Source: Brachybacterium squillarum M-6-3 (GTDB taxonomy: Bacteria; Actinomycetota; Actinomycetes; Actinomycetales; Dermabacteraceae). From it: a DNA stretch of 64,000 bases. The position numbers and the translations under genes are program-made. This document shows positions 43,263 through 51,738 of the stretch, piece after piece. The notes under the pieces were generated by a model, which worked only from the letters and a program-made list of their open reading frames with translations, did no database searches and was not told the DNA's origin. Every line of letters begins with the position of its first letter. The first letter of the stretch is position 1. Where the stretch lies: contig NZ_AGBX01000001.1 in assembly GCF_000225825.1 (NCBI RefSeq), forward strand, positions 682,001 to 746,000. The letters are read 5' to 3'.

Positions 43263-45224
43263 ATGAGCCACCCCCAGCACCCCGCCGACCCGGGCACGAT
43301 CTCGACTGCCCCGAACAGCCCGGACGGCACCGTCCGGCTCACCGTCGGCCAGGCCTTGGTGCGCTTCCTCGCCGCGCAGTACAGCGAGCGCGACGGCACC
43401 CGTCAGCGGCTCATCCCCGGTGCCTTCGGCATCTTCGGGCACGGCAACGTGGCCGGCATCGGCCAGGCGCTGCTGCAGCAGCTCGAGGACCCGGCCCGCG
43501 GCGACGGCGCCGAGGACGAGGCCCCGATGCCGTACTACCAGGCCCGCAACGAGCAGAACATGGTGCACACGGCCGTGGCCTACGCCCGCACCCGCCACCG
43601 GCTGCAGACCTTCGCCTGCACCGCCTCGATCGGCCCCGGCTCCACCAACATGGTGACCGGCGCCGCCTTGGCCACCATCGACCGCATCCCCGTGCTGCTG
43701 CTGCCCAGCGACATCTTCGCCAGCCGCGCCGTGGACCCGGTGCTGCAGCAGCTCGAGGACGAGCGCGCCGCCGACGTCTCCGTCAACGACGCCTTCCGCC
43801 CCGTCTCCCGCTTCTTCGACCGCATCTGGCGGCCCGAGCAGCTGATCCCCTCGGCCCTGGCGGCGATGCGGGTGCTCACCGATCCCGCCGAGACCGGCGC
43901 CGTGACGATCTGCCTGCCGCAGGACGTGCAGGCCGAGGCCCACGACTGGCCGCTGGAGTTCTTCCGCGAACGCACCTGGCACGTCGGCCGTCCCGTGCCC
44001 GAGCCCGCCGCCCTGCAGCGCGCCGCCGCAGTGATCCGCGGGGCCGAGAAACCCGTCGTCGTCGCCGGCGGTGGCGTGGTCTACGCCGAGGCGAGCGAGG
44101 CCCTGGCCGCCTTCGCCGAGGCCACCGGCATCCCCGTGCTCGACACCCAGGCCGGCAAGGGCGCCCTGCACGCCGACCACCCGCTGTGCATCGGCGGCGT
44201 GGGCGCCACCGGCAACGACGCCGCCAACACGCTCGCGGCGGAGGCCGACGTGATCATCGGCGTCGGCACCCGCTACACCGACTTCACCACCGCCTCCCAC
44301 ACCGCGTTCCGGAACCCCGCGGCGCGCTTCGTGAACCTCAACGTCAAGGCCTTCGACGCCGCCAAGCACTCCGCCGAAATGGTCGTCACCGACGCCCGCA
44401 CCGGCCTGGACGCGCTGCGCGAGGAGCTGACCGGCTATACGGCGCCCGCCGCCCACGGCGAGCGCGCCCGCGCCCTGCGCGCCGACTGGGAGGAGCTGGT
44501 GGCGCCCTGCTTCGCACCCCACGACCAGGAGCTGCCCGCCCAGACGGAGATCTTCGGCGCCCTGAACGAGCTGATGGGCGACACCGACGTGGTCATCAAC
44601 GCCGCCGGCTCCATGCCCGGCGACCTGCAGGCGCTGTGGAAGGCCCGCTCCCCGCAGCAGTACCACCTGGAGTACGGCTACTCCTGCATGGGCTACGAGC
44701 TGCCCGCCTCGCTCGGCGTGAAGATGGCCGCGCCGGACTCCGAGGTGGTCGCGATCATCGGCGACGGCACCTTCCAGATGGCCCCGCAGGAGATCGCCAC
44801 CATCGTCGCCGAGCGGCTCAAGGTGATCCTGGTGGTCCTGCAGAACCACGGCTGGTCCTCCATCGGGGCGCTCTCGGAGTCCCTCGGCTCCCAGCGCTTC
44901 GGCACGAAGTACCGGATGCGCGACGAGAGCAGCGGGAAGCTCGACGGGTCGACGCTGCCCTTCGACATCCCCGCCAACATCCGCTCCTACGGCCTGGAGG
45001 TGCAGGAGGTCTCCGACACCGAGTGCTTCCGCGAGGCCTACCGACGCGCGGAGAGGTCCGCCGAGGCCACGGCCATCGTCGTGAACACGAACCTCTACGG
45101 CCCGCACCCGCCCGGCTCCGGCTGGTGGGACGTGCCCGTCTCCCAGACCTCCCGCCTGGAGAGCACCCAGCGCGCCTCCGCCGAGTACGAGGCCGCCCGG
45201 GCCCCGCAGCGCCACTACCTCTGA
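43263..45224 (+). CDS. iolD: 3D-(3,5/4)-trihydroxycyclohexane-1,2-dione hydrolase IolD
   Basis: 653 aa, ATG at 43263 with CGGAGG upstream; upstream in-frame ATGs lie in the promoter. Thiamine-diphosphate enzyme: pyrimidine-binding half with NEQNMVHTAVAYA (the activating Glu is in YYQARNEQN), the central domain EKPVVVAGGGVVYA, and the C-terminal half IIGDGTFQMAPQEIATIV...LQNHGWSSIG, which carries the GDG...N diphosphate motif. IolD hydrolytically opens the ring of trihydroxycyclohexane-1,2-dione to 5-deoxy-glucuronate, the substrate of IolB. It is the first gene of the plus arm. Confidence 0.94.
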   Translation: MSHPQHPADPGTISTAPNSPDGTVRLTVGQALVRFLAAQYSERDGTRQRLIPGAFGIFGHGNVAGIGQALLQQLEDPARGDGAEDEAPMPYYQARNEQNMVHTAVAYARTRHRLQTFACTASIGPGSTNMVTGAALATIDRIPVLLLPSDIFASRAVDPVLQQLEDERAADVSVNDAFRPVSRFFDRIWRPEQLIPSALAAMRVLTDPAETGAVTICLPQDVQAEAHDWPLEFFRERTWHVGRPVPEPAALQRAAAVIRGAEKPVVVAGGGVVYAEASEALAAFAEATGIPVLDTQAGKGALHADHPLCIGGVGATGNDAANTLAAEADVIIGVGTRYTDFTTASHTAFRNPAARFVNLNVKAFDAAKHSAEMVVTDARTGLDALREELTGYTAPAAHGERARALRADWEELVAPCFAPHDQELPAQTEIFGALNELMGDTDVVINAAGSMPGDLQALWKARSPQQYHLEYGYSCMGYELPASLGVKMAAPDSEVVAIIGDGTFQMAPQEIATIVAERLKVILVVLQNHGWSSIGALSESLGSQRFGTKYRMRDESSGKLDGSTLPFDIPANIRSYGLEVQEVSDTECFREAYRRAERSAEATAIVVNTNLYGPHPPGSGWWDVPVSQTSRLESTQRASAEYEAARAPQRHYL

Positions 45225-45287
45225 CCTGCCTCTGACAGCGCCCCCGAACCCGACCGACCGCACCCCGTCACGCCCGAGGAGGGCCCC

Positions 45288-46784
45288 ATGACCTACGACA
45301 TCACCCACTGGATCGACGGCCGAGAGGAGCCCGGCACCGGCTCCACCCAGCCCATCCTCAATCCCGCCACCGGGGCCCAGGTCGGCACCGTGCAGCTCGG
45401 CGACGCCGACACCGTCGACCGCGCCGTGCAGGTCGCCGCCGCCGCCCAGAAGGAGTGGGCCGGGGTGTCGCTGTCCAAGCGCACCCAGATCCTCTACCGG
45501 ATGCGGCAGCTGGTCCTCGACGCCGTCGACGAGATCGCCGCCGCCATCACCCGCGAGCACGGCAAGACCCTGCCCGACGCGAAGGGCGAGATCGCCCGCG
45601 GCCTGGAGACCCTCGAGTTCGCCACCTCCATCACCCAGGACCTCAAGGGCGGCTTCTCCGAGAACGTCTCCTCCGGCGTCGACGCCCACACCATGCGCCA
45701 GCCCCTCGGCGTGGTCGCCGGCATCACCCCCTTCAACTTCCCCGCGATGGTGCCGTTCTGGATGCACCCCATCGCGATCGCCACCGGCAACGCCTTCATC
45801 CTCAAGCCCTCCGAGCGGGACCCCTCCGCCTCGAACATCATCGCCCGCCTCTACCAGGAGGCCGGCCTGCCCGACGGCGTGTTCCAGGTGGTCCACGGCG
45901 GCAAGGCCACCGTCGACGCGCTGTGCACGAACCCCGGCATCGCGGCCGTCTCCTTCGTGGGCTCCACCCCCATCGCCCAGCACGTGCACGCCACCGCGTC
46001 CGCGGCCGGCAAGCGGGTGCAGGCCCTCGGCGGCGCCAACAACCACGCCGTGGTGATGCCCGACGCGAACATCGAGTTCGCCGCCTCCCAGATCGCCTCG
46101 GGCGCCTTCGGCTCCGCCGGGGAGCGCTGCATGGCGGTGCCGGTCGCGGTGACCGTCGGCGACGTGCACGAGCGCTTCCTGGAGGCCATCGCCGCCGAGG
46201 CGGAGAAGCTGGTGGTCGGCCCCGGCGAGGACTCCGCCACCGACATGCCGCCGGTGATCACCGCCGACGCCCGCGACCGCGTGGTGCGCATGACCGACGA
46301 GGCCGAGCAGGCCGGCGGGCGCATCATCGTCGACGGCCGCGGCCTGGTCGTCGCGGGCTTCGAGGGCGGCAACTTCGTCGGCCCCACCGTCATCACCGAC
46401 CTGGACCGCACCCACTCCACCTACACCGACGAGGTCTTCGGGCCGCTGCTGGTGGTCATGCACGCCGACAACTTCGACGAGGCGCTGGAGCTGGTCAACT
46501 CCTCCCCCTTCGGCAACGGCACCGCCATCTTCACCGACTCCGGGCACTACGCCCGCCGCTACCAGGAGGAGGTGCAGGTGGGCATGATCGGCATCAACGT
46601 GCCGATCCCGACGCCCGTGGGCTACTACTCCTTCGGCGGCTGGAAGGACTCGCTGTTCGGGGAGCACCACGCGCACGGCCCCGAGGCCGTCGGCTTCTAC
46701 ACCCGCCAGAAGGCCGTCACCACCCGCTGGCCGGCGCAGAACGAGACCGTCGAGAGCTCGATGAGCTTCCCGACCCACGACTGA
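45288..46784 (+). CDS. mmsA: CoA-acylating methylmalonate-semialdehyde dehydrogenase
   Basis: 498 aa, ATG at 45288 after CGAGGAGG. Aldehyde dehydrogenase family: VAGITPFNFPAMVPFWM, ALGGANNHAVVMPDANIE, and catalytic Cys in GSAGERCMAVPVA, the methylmalonate/malonate-semialdehyde (IolA/MmsA) version, followed by EVFGPLLVVMHADNFDEAL. It converts malonate semialdehyde, the C3 product of inositol breakdown, to acetyl-CoA and CO2. It lies 63 bases after iolD. The alternative name iolA fits the context. Confidence 0.94.
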   Translation: MTYDITHWIDGREEPGTGSTQPILNPATGAQVGTVQLGDADTVDRAVQVAAAAQKEWAGVSLSKRTQILYRMRQLVLDAVDEIAAAITREHGKTLPDAKGEIARGLETLEFATSITQDLKGGFSENVSSGVDAHTMRQPLGVVAGITPFNFPAMVPFWMHPIAIATGNAFILKPSERDPSASNIIARLYQEAGLPDGVFQVVHGGKATVDALCTNPGIAAVSFVGSTPIAQHVHATASAAGKRVQALGGANNHAVVMPDANIEFAASQIASGAFGSAGERCMAVPVAVTVGDVHERFLEAIAAEAEKLVVGPGEDSATDMPPVITADARDRVVRMTDEAEQAGGRIIVDGRGLVVAGFEGGNFVGPTVITDLDRTHSTYTDEVFGPLLVVMHADNFDEALELVNSSPFGNGTAIFTDSGHYARRYQEEVQVGMIGINVPIPTPVGYYSFGGWKDSLFGEHHAHGPEAVGFYTRQKAVTTRWPAQNETVESSMSFPTHD

Positions 46785-46830
46785 GCCCCTTTCCCGGCCC
46801 GCCGTTCCCGTCTCGAAGGAGAGACCCCAG

Positions 46831-47784
46831 ATGACCGACCCGACTCCCGCCGGATCCCCGGACCGCTCCCGCAACCCGGAGGCGCCCTTCGACCGTCTCA
46901 CCATCGGGGTGTGCCCCGACCAGTGGGGCGTGTGGTTCCCCGAGGACCCGCAGCAGATCCCCTGGCGCACGGCGATGGCGGAGATGGCGGAGGCCGGGTT
47001 CTCGGTGATGGAGACGGGGCCCTGGGGATACTTCCCGCAGGACGCGGCGCAGCTGCGCTCGGTGATGGACGAGCACGGCTTCCGCGTCGTCGCCGGCACC
47101 GGCTGGGGCGTGCTGCACCAGGCGGAGGCGTGGCCGGAGACCGAGCGCACCTTTCGGGCGATCGCCGAGACCCATGCGGCCGTCGGTGCGGAGTACATGG
47201 TGCACCTGCCGCCGATGTACCGCGACGAGAAGACCTGGCAGTTCACCGACGAGCGGGAGCTCAGCGGCGAGGCGTGGCGGCAGTACGTCACCAACGCCAA
47301 CGAGTTGGGACGCATCATGAAGCAGGACTACGGGCTGACCATGGTGCTGCACCCCCACGGGGACAGCCACATCGAGACCCCCGAGGAGATCGCCGCGATC
47401 TTCGCCGCCACCGACCCGGAGGTGGTGTCCTTCTGCCTGGACACCGGGCACGTGGTCTACGGCGGCGGCGACCCGATCGCGATGATCGACGAGTACCCCG
47501 AGCGGATCGGCTACGTGCACATCAAGGCCTTCGACCCGGACATCACCCGGCAGGCCCACGAGGAGGACTGGCCCTTCGGGGAGGCCGTCGCCAAGGGCGC
47601 CTCGGTGCGGCCCCCGGCGGGCCTGCCGGACATGCGGGACCTGGTCGCGAAGCTCGCCACCCTCGACAAGGACCTGTACGTGATCTGCGAGCAGGACCTC
47701 TACCCCTGCGACCCGTCCCTGCCGCTGCCCAACGCGATCGCCACCCGCGAGTTCCTGGCCGACTGCGGCCTGGGCCTGCGCTGA
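46831..47784 (+). CDS. iolE: Inosose dehydratase (IolE-like) TIM-barrel protein
   Basis: 317 aa, ATG at 46831 with GAAGGAG upstream. The start region ends in TIGVCPDQWGVWFPEDP, close to the conserved Trp-rich beginning of IolE, and the barrel has VLHPHGDSHIET, FCLDTGHVVYGGGD, YVHIKAFDPD and CEQDLYP, the metal-ligand set of the xylose-isomerase-like superfamily. IolE removes water from 2-keto-myo-inositol to give the dione used by IolD. It follows mmsA by 46 bases. IolI (isomerase) cannot be excluded from sequence, but a dehydratase is required for the pathway and no better candidate is in the window. Confidence 0.78.
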   Translation: MTDPTPAGSPDRSRNPEAPFDRLTIGVCPDQWGVWFPEDPQQIPWRTAMAEMAEAGFSVMETGPWGYFPQDAAQLRSVMDEHGFRVVAGTGWGVLHQAEAWPETERTFRAIAETHAAVGAEYMVHLPPMYRDEKTWQFTDERELSGEAWRQYVTNANELGRIMKQDYGLTMVLHPHGDSHIETPEEIAAIFAATDPEVVSFCLDTGHVVYGGGDPIAMIDEYPERIGYVHIKAFDPDITRQAHEEDWPFGEAVAKGASVRPPAGLPDMRDLVAKLATLDKDLYVICEQDLYPCDPSLPLPNAIATREFLADCGLGLR

Positions 47785-47829
47785 CCCGCGCCCCGTCGTC
47801 GACCCCCTGACCTGCGAAGGAGACCCGTC

Positions 47830-48699
47830 ATGGTGAAGGTCCTGCTGGATCCGAGCATGTACCACCCCCACCTCTCGGTCGCCGAGGAGCTCCACAAGGC
47901 CGCCGAGCTCGGCTACCGCTACCTGGAGCTGTCCCCCCGCGCGGACTTCCACGAGTGGCACCACTACCCCAAGGTGGACCGCCACCAGATCGCCGAGGTC
48001 CAGCAGGCCATGCGGGACAGCGGGGCGAAGATCTGGACGTTCAACCCGGTGTTCGACTGGGCGAGCCCCGACGAGCAGGAGCGCCAGGCGCAGGTGCGCA
48101 ACTGGAGGCGCCTGCTGGAGATCGCCGACGCCCTCGAGGTGCCGCTGATCGCCACCGAGTTCTCCGGCGATCCGAACCGGCCGCGCGAGAGCGAGCACCA
48201 GTTCTACCGCTCGATGGAGGAGCTGATCCCCGTCTTCGAACGCTACGGCATCGAGTGCACCATCGAGGCCCACCCCTACGACTTCGTCGAGGAGAACGAC
48301 CGGGCCGTGCAGATCATCCGCGGCGTGGACCGGGACTGGCTGAACTACGAGTTCTGCTTCCCGCACGCCTTCCACCTGGGCCGGGGCGCCCGGGACCCGC
48401 GGGCGATGATGGACTACGCGGGGGAGAGGCTGCGCCACCTGCACATCGCCGACGTCTTCGACCACACCGCGAACGTCGGCAACCGCTACATCGTGAACCC
48501 GCCCGGCGTCGACGCCCGCGTGCACCAGCACAACGAGATCGGCAACGGGGAGATCGACTGGGACGCCGCCTTCGCCTCCCTGCGGGAGCGGGAGTACGAC
48601 GGGCCGGTCTCGGTGTGCGTCTTCGGCTGGGAGGAGGAGGCCGACGCGATCCACCGCCGGATGCGCGAGCGGATCCTCGCCGAGCTGGGGGGCGACTGA
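47830..48699 (+). CDS. iolH: IolH-like sugar phosphate isomerase/epimerase
   Basis: 289 aa, ATG at 47830 with GAAGGAG upstream. It begins VLLDPSMYHPHLSVAEELHK and continues with LGYRYLELSPRADF, the IolH-like signature. The TIM barrel keeps CTIEAHPYDF, FPHAFHLG, HLHIADVFDH and PVSVCVFGW. IolH occurs in many inositol operons but its reaction is not firmly established. Genes iolD, mmsA, iolE, iolH and the following dehydrogenase lie 2-63 bases apart and form one unit. Confidence 0.88.
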   Translation: MVKVLLDPSMYHPHLSVAEELHKAAELGYRYLELSPRADFHEWHHYPKVDRHQIAEVQQAMRDSGAKIWTFNPVFDWASPDEQERQAQVRNWRRLLEIADALEVPLIATEFSGDPNRPRESEHQFYRSMEELIPVFERYGIECTIEAHPYDFVEENDRAVQIIRGVDRDWLNYEFCFPHAFHLGRGARDPRAMMDYAGERLRHLHIADVFDHTANVGNRYIVNPPGVDARVHQHNEIGNGEIDWDAAFASLREREYDGPVSVCVFGWEEEADAIHRRMRERILAELGGD

Positions 48700-48701
48700 G
48701 C

Positions 48702-49949
48702 ATGGGTGGCACGGGCACGGGTGGTACGAGCATGAGAGGCACGAGCACGGCGGCCGGTTCACCGGTCGGACCGGAGCCCGAGGGCCCGCGCGAGCTGGGC
48801 GTCGGCGTGATAGGCCTGGGCTGGATGGGGCGGCTGCACGCCACCTCGTACCAGCGGGTGCGTTCGCGCTACCCGGAGCTGGGGGTGGCGCCCCGCCTGG
48901 TCGCGGCGGCCGATCCGGTGCCCGCGAACCGGGAGGCGGCGCTGTCGCAGTACGGGTTCGAGCGCGCCGTGGGGACCGTGGAGGAGCTGCTGGCCGACCC
49001 GGCTGTGGACGTGGTCTCCATCTGCTCCCCGAACGCCCTGCACCGGGACCTCGCGGTCGCGGCCGCGAAGGCCGGCAAGCCCTTCTGGATCGAGAAGCCG
49101 ATGGGCGTCTCCGCCGCGCAGTCCCGGGAGATCCGCGAGGCCGCGGACCGGGCGGGCGTCGCGACCGCGGTGGGCTTCAACTACCGCCACGCCCCCGCGA
49201 TCGCCCACCTGCGCGAGCTGGTCTCCGCGGGACGGCTGGGCAGGGTCACGAACGTGCGCTGCTGGTTCGTCGCGGACTACGCCGCCTCCCCCGACGGCCC
49301 CCTGACCTGGCGCTACAGCCGGGAGCTGGCCGGCAACGGGGTGATCGGGGACCTGCTCTCCCACGGCGCGGACCTGGTGCGGTACGTGACGGGGCAGGCG
49401 GTCGCCGAGGTCACCGCGATGACCGACGTGTTCATCCCGACCCGCCCCATCCCCACCGGCGCGGGCATCGGCAACCAGGCCCGCGAGGTCTCCTCCGAGC
49501 ACGGCCCGGTGGAGAACCCGGACTGGGTGGCGGCCCTGGCGCGGCTGGACGGCGGGGCGCAGGCCACGCTGGAGTCCTCCCGCGTGGCGCGCGGTCATCG
49601 CAGCGACTACGCGATCGAGGTGTTCGGCACCGAGGGCTCGGCCCGCTGGTCCTTCACCCGGATGAACGAGTTCGAGGTGCAGATCGGCGACGGCGGCACC
49701 GAGCACGGCTACACCACCGTGCTGGCCGGCCCCGGCCACGGCGACTTCGCCCGCTACCAGCCGGGCCCCGGCATCCCCATGAGCTTCGACGACCTCAAGA
49801 CCATCGAGGCCGCCGCCTTCGTCTCCGACGTCACCCGCGGCACCCACCGGGCCCCGACCGCCGCGGACGGCCTGCACGCCGCCGAGGTGGGCGAGGCCAT
49901 CGACCGCTCGGCCGCCTCCCGCGCCTGGGAGGCCGTGCCCGGCGTCTGA
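48702..49949 (+). CDS. Gfo/Idh/MocA family dehydrogenase at the end of the iol plus arm
   Basis: 415 aa from the ATG at 48702, two bases after the iolH stop. An in-frame ATG at 48732 would remove a 10-residue Gly/Thr-rich, repeat-like leader (MGGTGTGGTS), which is unusual and may not be translated. Rossmann motif VGVIGLGWMGRLHATSYQ, catalytic IEKPMGVS, VGFNYRHAPAIAHLRELV and GVIGDLLSHGADLVRYVTG follow. A third dehydrogenase in the regulon suggests that several inositol isomers or glycosides are oxidised. Substrate unknown. Confidence 0.85.
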   Translation: MGGTGTGGTSMRGTSTAAGSPVGPEPEGPRELGVGVIGLGWMGRLHATSYQRVRSRYPELGVAPRLVAAADPVPANREAALSQYGFERAVGTVEELLADPAVDVVSICSPNALHRDLAVAAAKAGKPFWIEKPMGVSAAQSREIREAADRAGVATAVGFNYRHAPAIAHLRELVSAGRLGRVTNVRCWFVADYAASPDGPLTWRYSRELAGNGVIGDLLSHGADLVRYVTGQAVAEVTAMTDVFIPTRPIPTGAGIGNQAREVSSEHGPVENPDWVAALARLDGGAQATLESSRVARGHRSDYAIEVFGTEGSARWSFTRMNEFEVQIGDGGTEHGYTTVLAGPGHGDFARYQPGPGIPMSFDDLKTIEAAAFVSDVTRGTHRAPTAADGLHAAEVGEAIDRSAASRAWEAVPGV

Positions 49950-49970
49950 TCCGCGGGCGGGTGTCCACCG

Positions 49971-50029
49971 GATGCACTCAGGTGACAGGTGGGATGCATA
50001 GTGCACGCCACCTGTCACCTGAGTGCATC
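49971..50029. terminator. Perfect 22-bp inverted repeat between convergent genes
   Basis: The left arm 49971-49992 and right arm 50008-50029 are exact reverse complements over 22 bases (left starts GATGCACTCAGG, right ends CCTGAGTGCATC), with a 15-base spacer that itself contains ATGCAT and GTGCAC. The dyad continues imperfectly for about ten more bases outward (TGTCCA on both sides). It lies between the convergent ends of the iol plus arm and the ABC transporter operon, so a bidirectional terminator is the simplest reading, although no U-run follows. The length exceeds normal terminators. Confidence 0.6.
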
Positions 50030-50103
50030 GGATGGACAGGGCGGGGCGGTGGGGCACGCGTGCCGACTTCCAGGCCGGGGCCGCGAGGCACCCGCGCGGC
50101 CGC

Positions 50104-51738
50104 TCAGGCGGGGGCGGGGTCGTCCTCGTGGAGGCGGCGCTCGGGGTCGGGGACGCTGGCCAGGAGGTTGCGGGTGTACTCCTGCCGGGGGTCGCCGAGC
50201 ACGCGGGCGGTGGGGCCCTGCTCGACCACGCGGCCCTGCCGCAGCACGGTGACGTGATCGGCCAGTGAGCCCACCACGGCGAGGTCGTGGCTGATGAACA
50301 GGCAGGCCAGTTCGGCGCCGGCGATCGCCTCGCGCAGCACGTCGATGACGTGCGCCTGGATGGTGACGTCCAGGGCGCTGGTGGGCTCGTCGGCGATCAG
50401 CAGGGAGGGGCCGTGGATCAGCGCGCGGGCGATGGAGACCCGCTGCCGCTGCCCGCCGGAGAGCTCGTGCGGGAGGCGGCTCGCGTAGGAGCCGGGCAGC
50501 TGCACCAGCTCCAGTGCCTCCCGCACCCGGGCCTCTGTGCCGCCGCGGGGGGCGTGTCCGGCCAGGTGCAGCGGCTCGGCGATGGACCAGCCGATGGTGC
50601 GGCGCGGGTTCAGGGAGGACGCCGGGTCCTGGAACACCATGCCCAGGCGGGCGTAGGTGCGGCGGCGCTCGGCGCGGCCCCGCGCGGAGGGGTCCACGCC
50701 GTCCAGCTCCACGGTGCCGGCGGTGACCGGGACCAGTCCGGCGATGGCCTTGCCCCAGGTGGACTTGCCGGAGCCGGACTCCCCCACCAGGCCGTGGATG
50801 TGGCCGGGGGCGATCTCGAGGGAGACGTCGTCCAGGGCGCGGTGGCTCGCGCCGCGGCGGCGGTACTCGACGCTCAGCCCCTCGACCCGCACGGCGGGCG
50901 GGGCGCCCTCGGGCACCTCCGGCGGGACGATCTGGGCGCGCGCCGCCACGGACTCCTCCAGCCGCGGCACGGCGGTCAGCAGCTCCCGGGTGTACGTGTC
51001 CTGGGGGTCGGTGAGCACCTGCCGCAGCGTGCCGGCCTCCCGCACGGCGCCGTCCTTCAGCACCACCACGGTGTCGGCGATCTCCCCGACCACGCCCATG
51101 TCGTGCGTGATCAGCAGGACCCCCACCTCGCGCTCGGCGACGATGCGCCGCAGCAGCTCGAGGATGCCGCGCTGCACGGTGACGTCCAGCGCGGTGGTGG
51201 GCTCGTCGGCGATCAGCAGCTCCGGGTCCCCGGCGAGCGCGAGCGCGATGATCACGCGCTGCAGCTCGCCGCCCGAGAGCTCGTGCGGGTAGGAGCCGGC
51301 GGTGCGCCCGGGATCGGGCAGGCCCACCGCGGCCAGCAGCTCCGCCGTGCGCTCCCGCACCCGCTCCCGGCCGCGCAGGTCCTCCCGCACCGCGAGCACG
51401 TCCCGGAACACGGCGGACACGGTCATCACCGGGGAGAGGGAGCGGCCGGGCTCCTGGAAGACGGTGCCGACGCGGCGGGCGCGGATCCGCCGCAGGTCCC
51501 CGGCCGAGCGGCCGACGAGCTCGTCCCCGCGCAGCCGCGCGCTGCCCGCGACCCGCGCGCCCGGGGGCTGCAGGCCGATGGTGGACATCGCGGAGATGCT
51601 CTTGCCGGAGCCGGACTCGCCGACCAGCGCGGTGATGCGTCCGGCCTGCACGCTGAGGTCCAGGCCGGACACGATGGTCCGTTCGCCGATCTCCACGTGG
51701 AGACCGGCGAGGGTGAGGAGCTCGTCGCCGTCGCTCAT
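50104..51738 (-). CDS. Dipeptide/oligopeptide ABC transporter, fused ATP-binding protein (DppD-DppF type)
   Basis: 544 aa from ATG at 51738, which overlaps the binding-protein stop (ATGA). Two ABC modules in one chain: module 1 has Walker A GESGSGKSIS, signature LSGGELQRV and Walker B LLIADEPTTALDV; module 2 has GESGSGKSTWG, LSGGQRQRVSI and LLIADEPTSALDV. Each ends in the QG...VEQGPT-type tail of the peptide/nickel importer family. One protein therefore supplies both ATPases that are usually separate genes. It forms an operon with two permeases and a binding protein (50104-55371). Confidence 0.94.
   Translation of the reverse strand: MSDGDELLTLAGLHVEIGERTIVSGLDLSVQAGRITALVGESGSGKSISAMSTIGLQPPGARVAGSARLRGDELVGRSAGDLRRIRARRVGTVFQEPGRSLSPVMTVSAVFRDVLAVREDLRGRERVRERTAELLAAVGLPDPGRTAGSYPHELSGGELQRVIIALALAGDPELLIADEPTTALDVTVQRGILELLRRIVAEREVGVLLITHDMGVVGEIADTVVVLKDGAVREAGTLRQVLTDPQDTYTRELLTAVPRLEESVAARAQIVPPEVPEGAPPAVRVEGLSVEYRRRGASHRALDDVSLEIAPGHIHGLVGESGSGKSTWGKAIAGLVPVTAGTVELDGVDPSARGRAERRRTYARLGMVFQDPASSLNPRRTIGWSIAEPLHLAGHAPRGGTEARVREALELVQLPGSYASRLPHELSGGQRQRVSIARALIHGPSLLIADEPTSALDVTIQAHVIDVLREAIAGAELACLFISHDLAVVGSLADHVTVLRQGRVVEQGPTARVLGDPRQEYTRNLLASVPDPERRLHEDDPAPA

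Noticed and set aside
36000-50000. Lactate, xylose or hexose operon instead of inositol
   Set aside because: iolB, iolC, iolD and mmsA are individually convincing, so the inositol pathway is the simplest reading.
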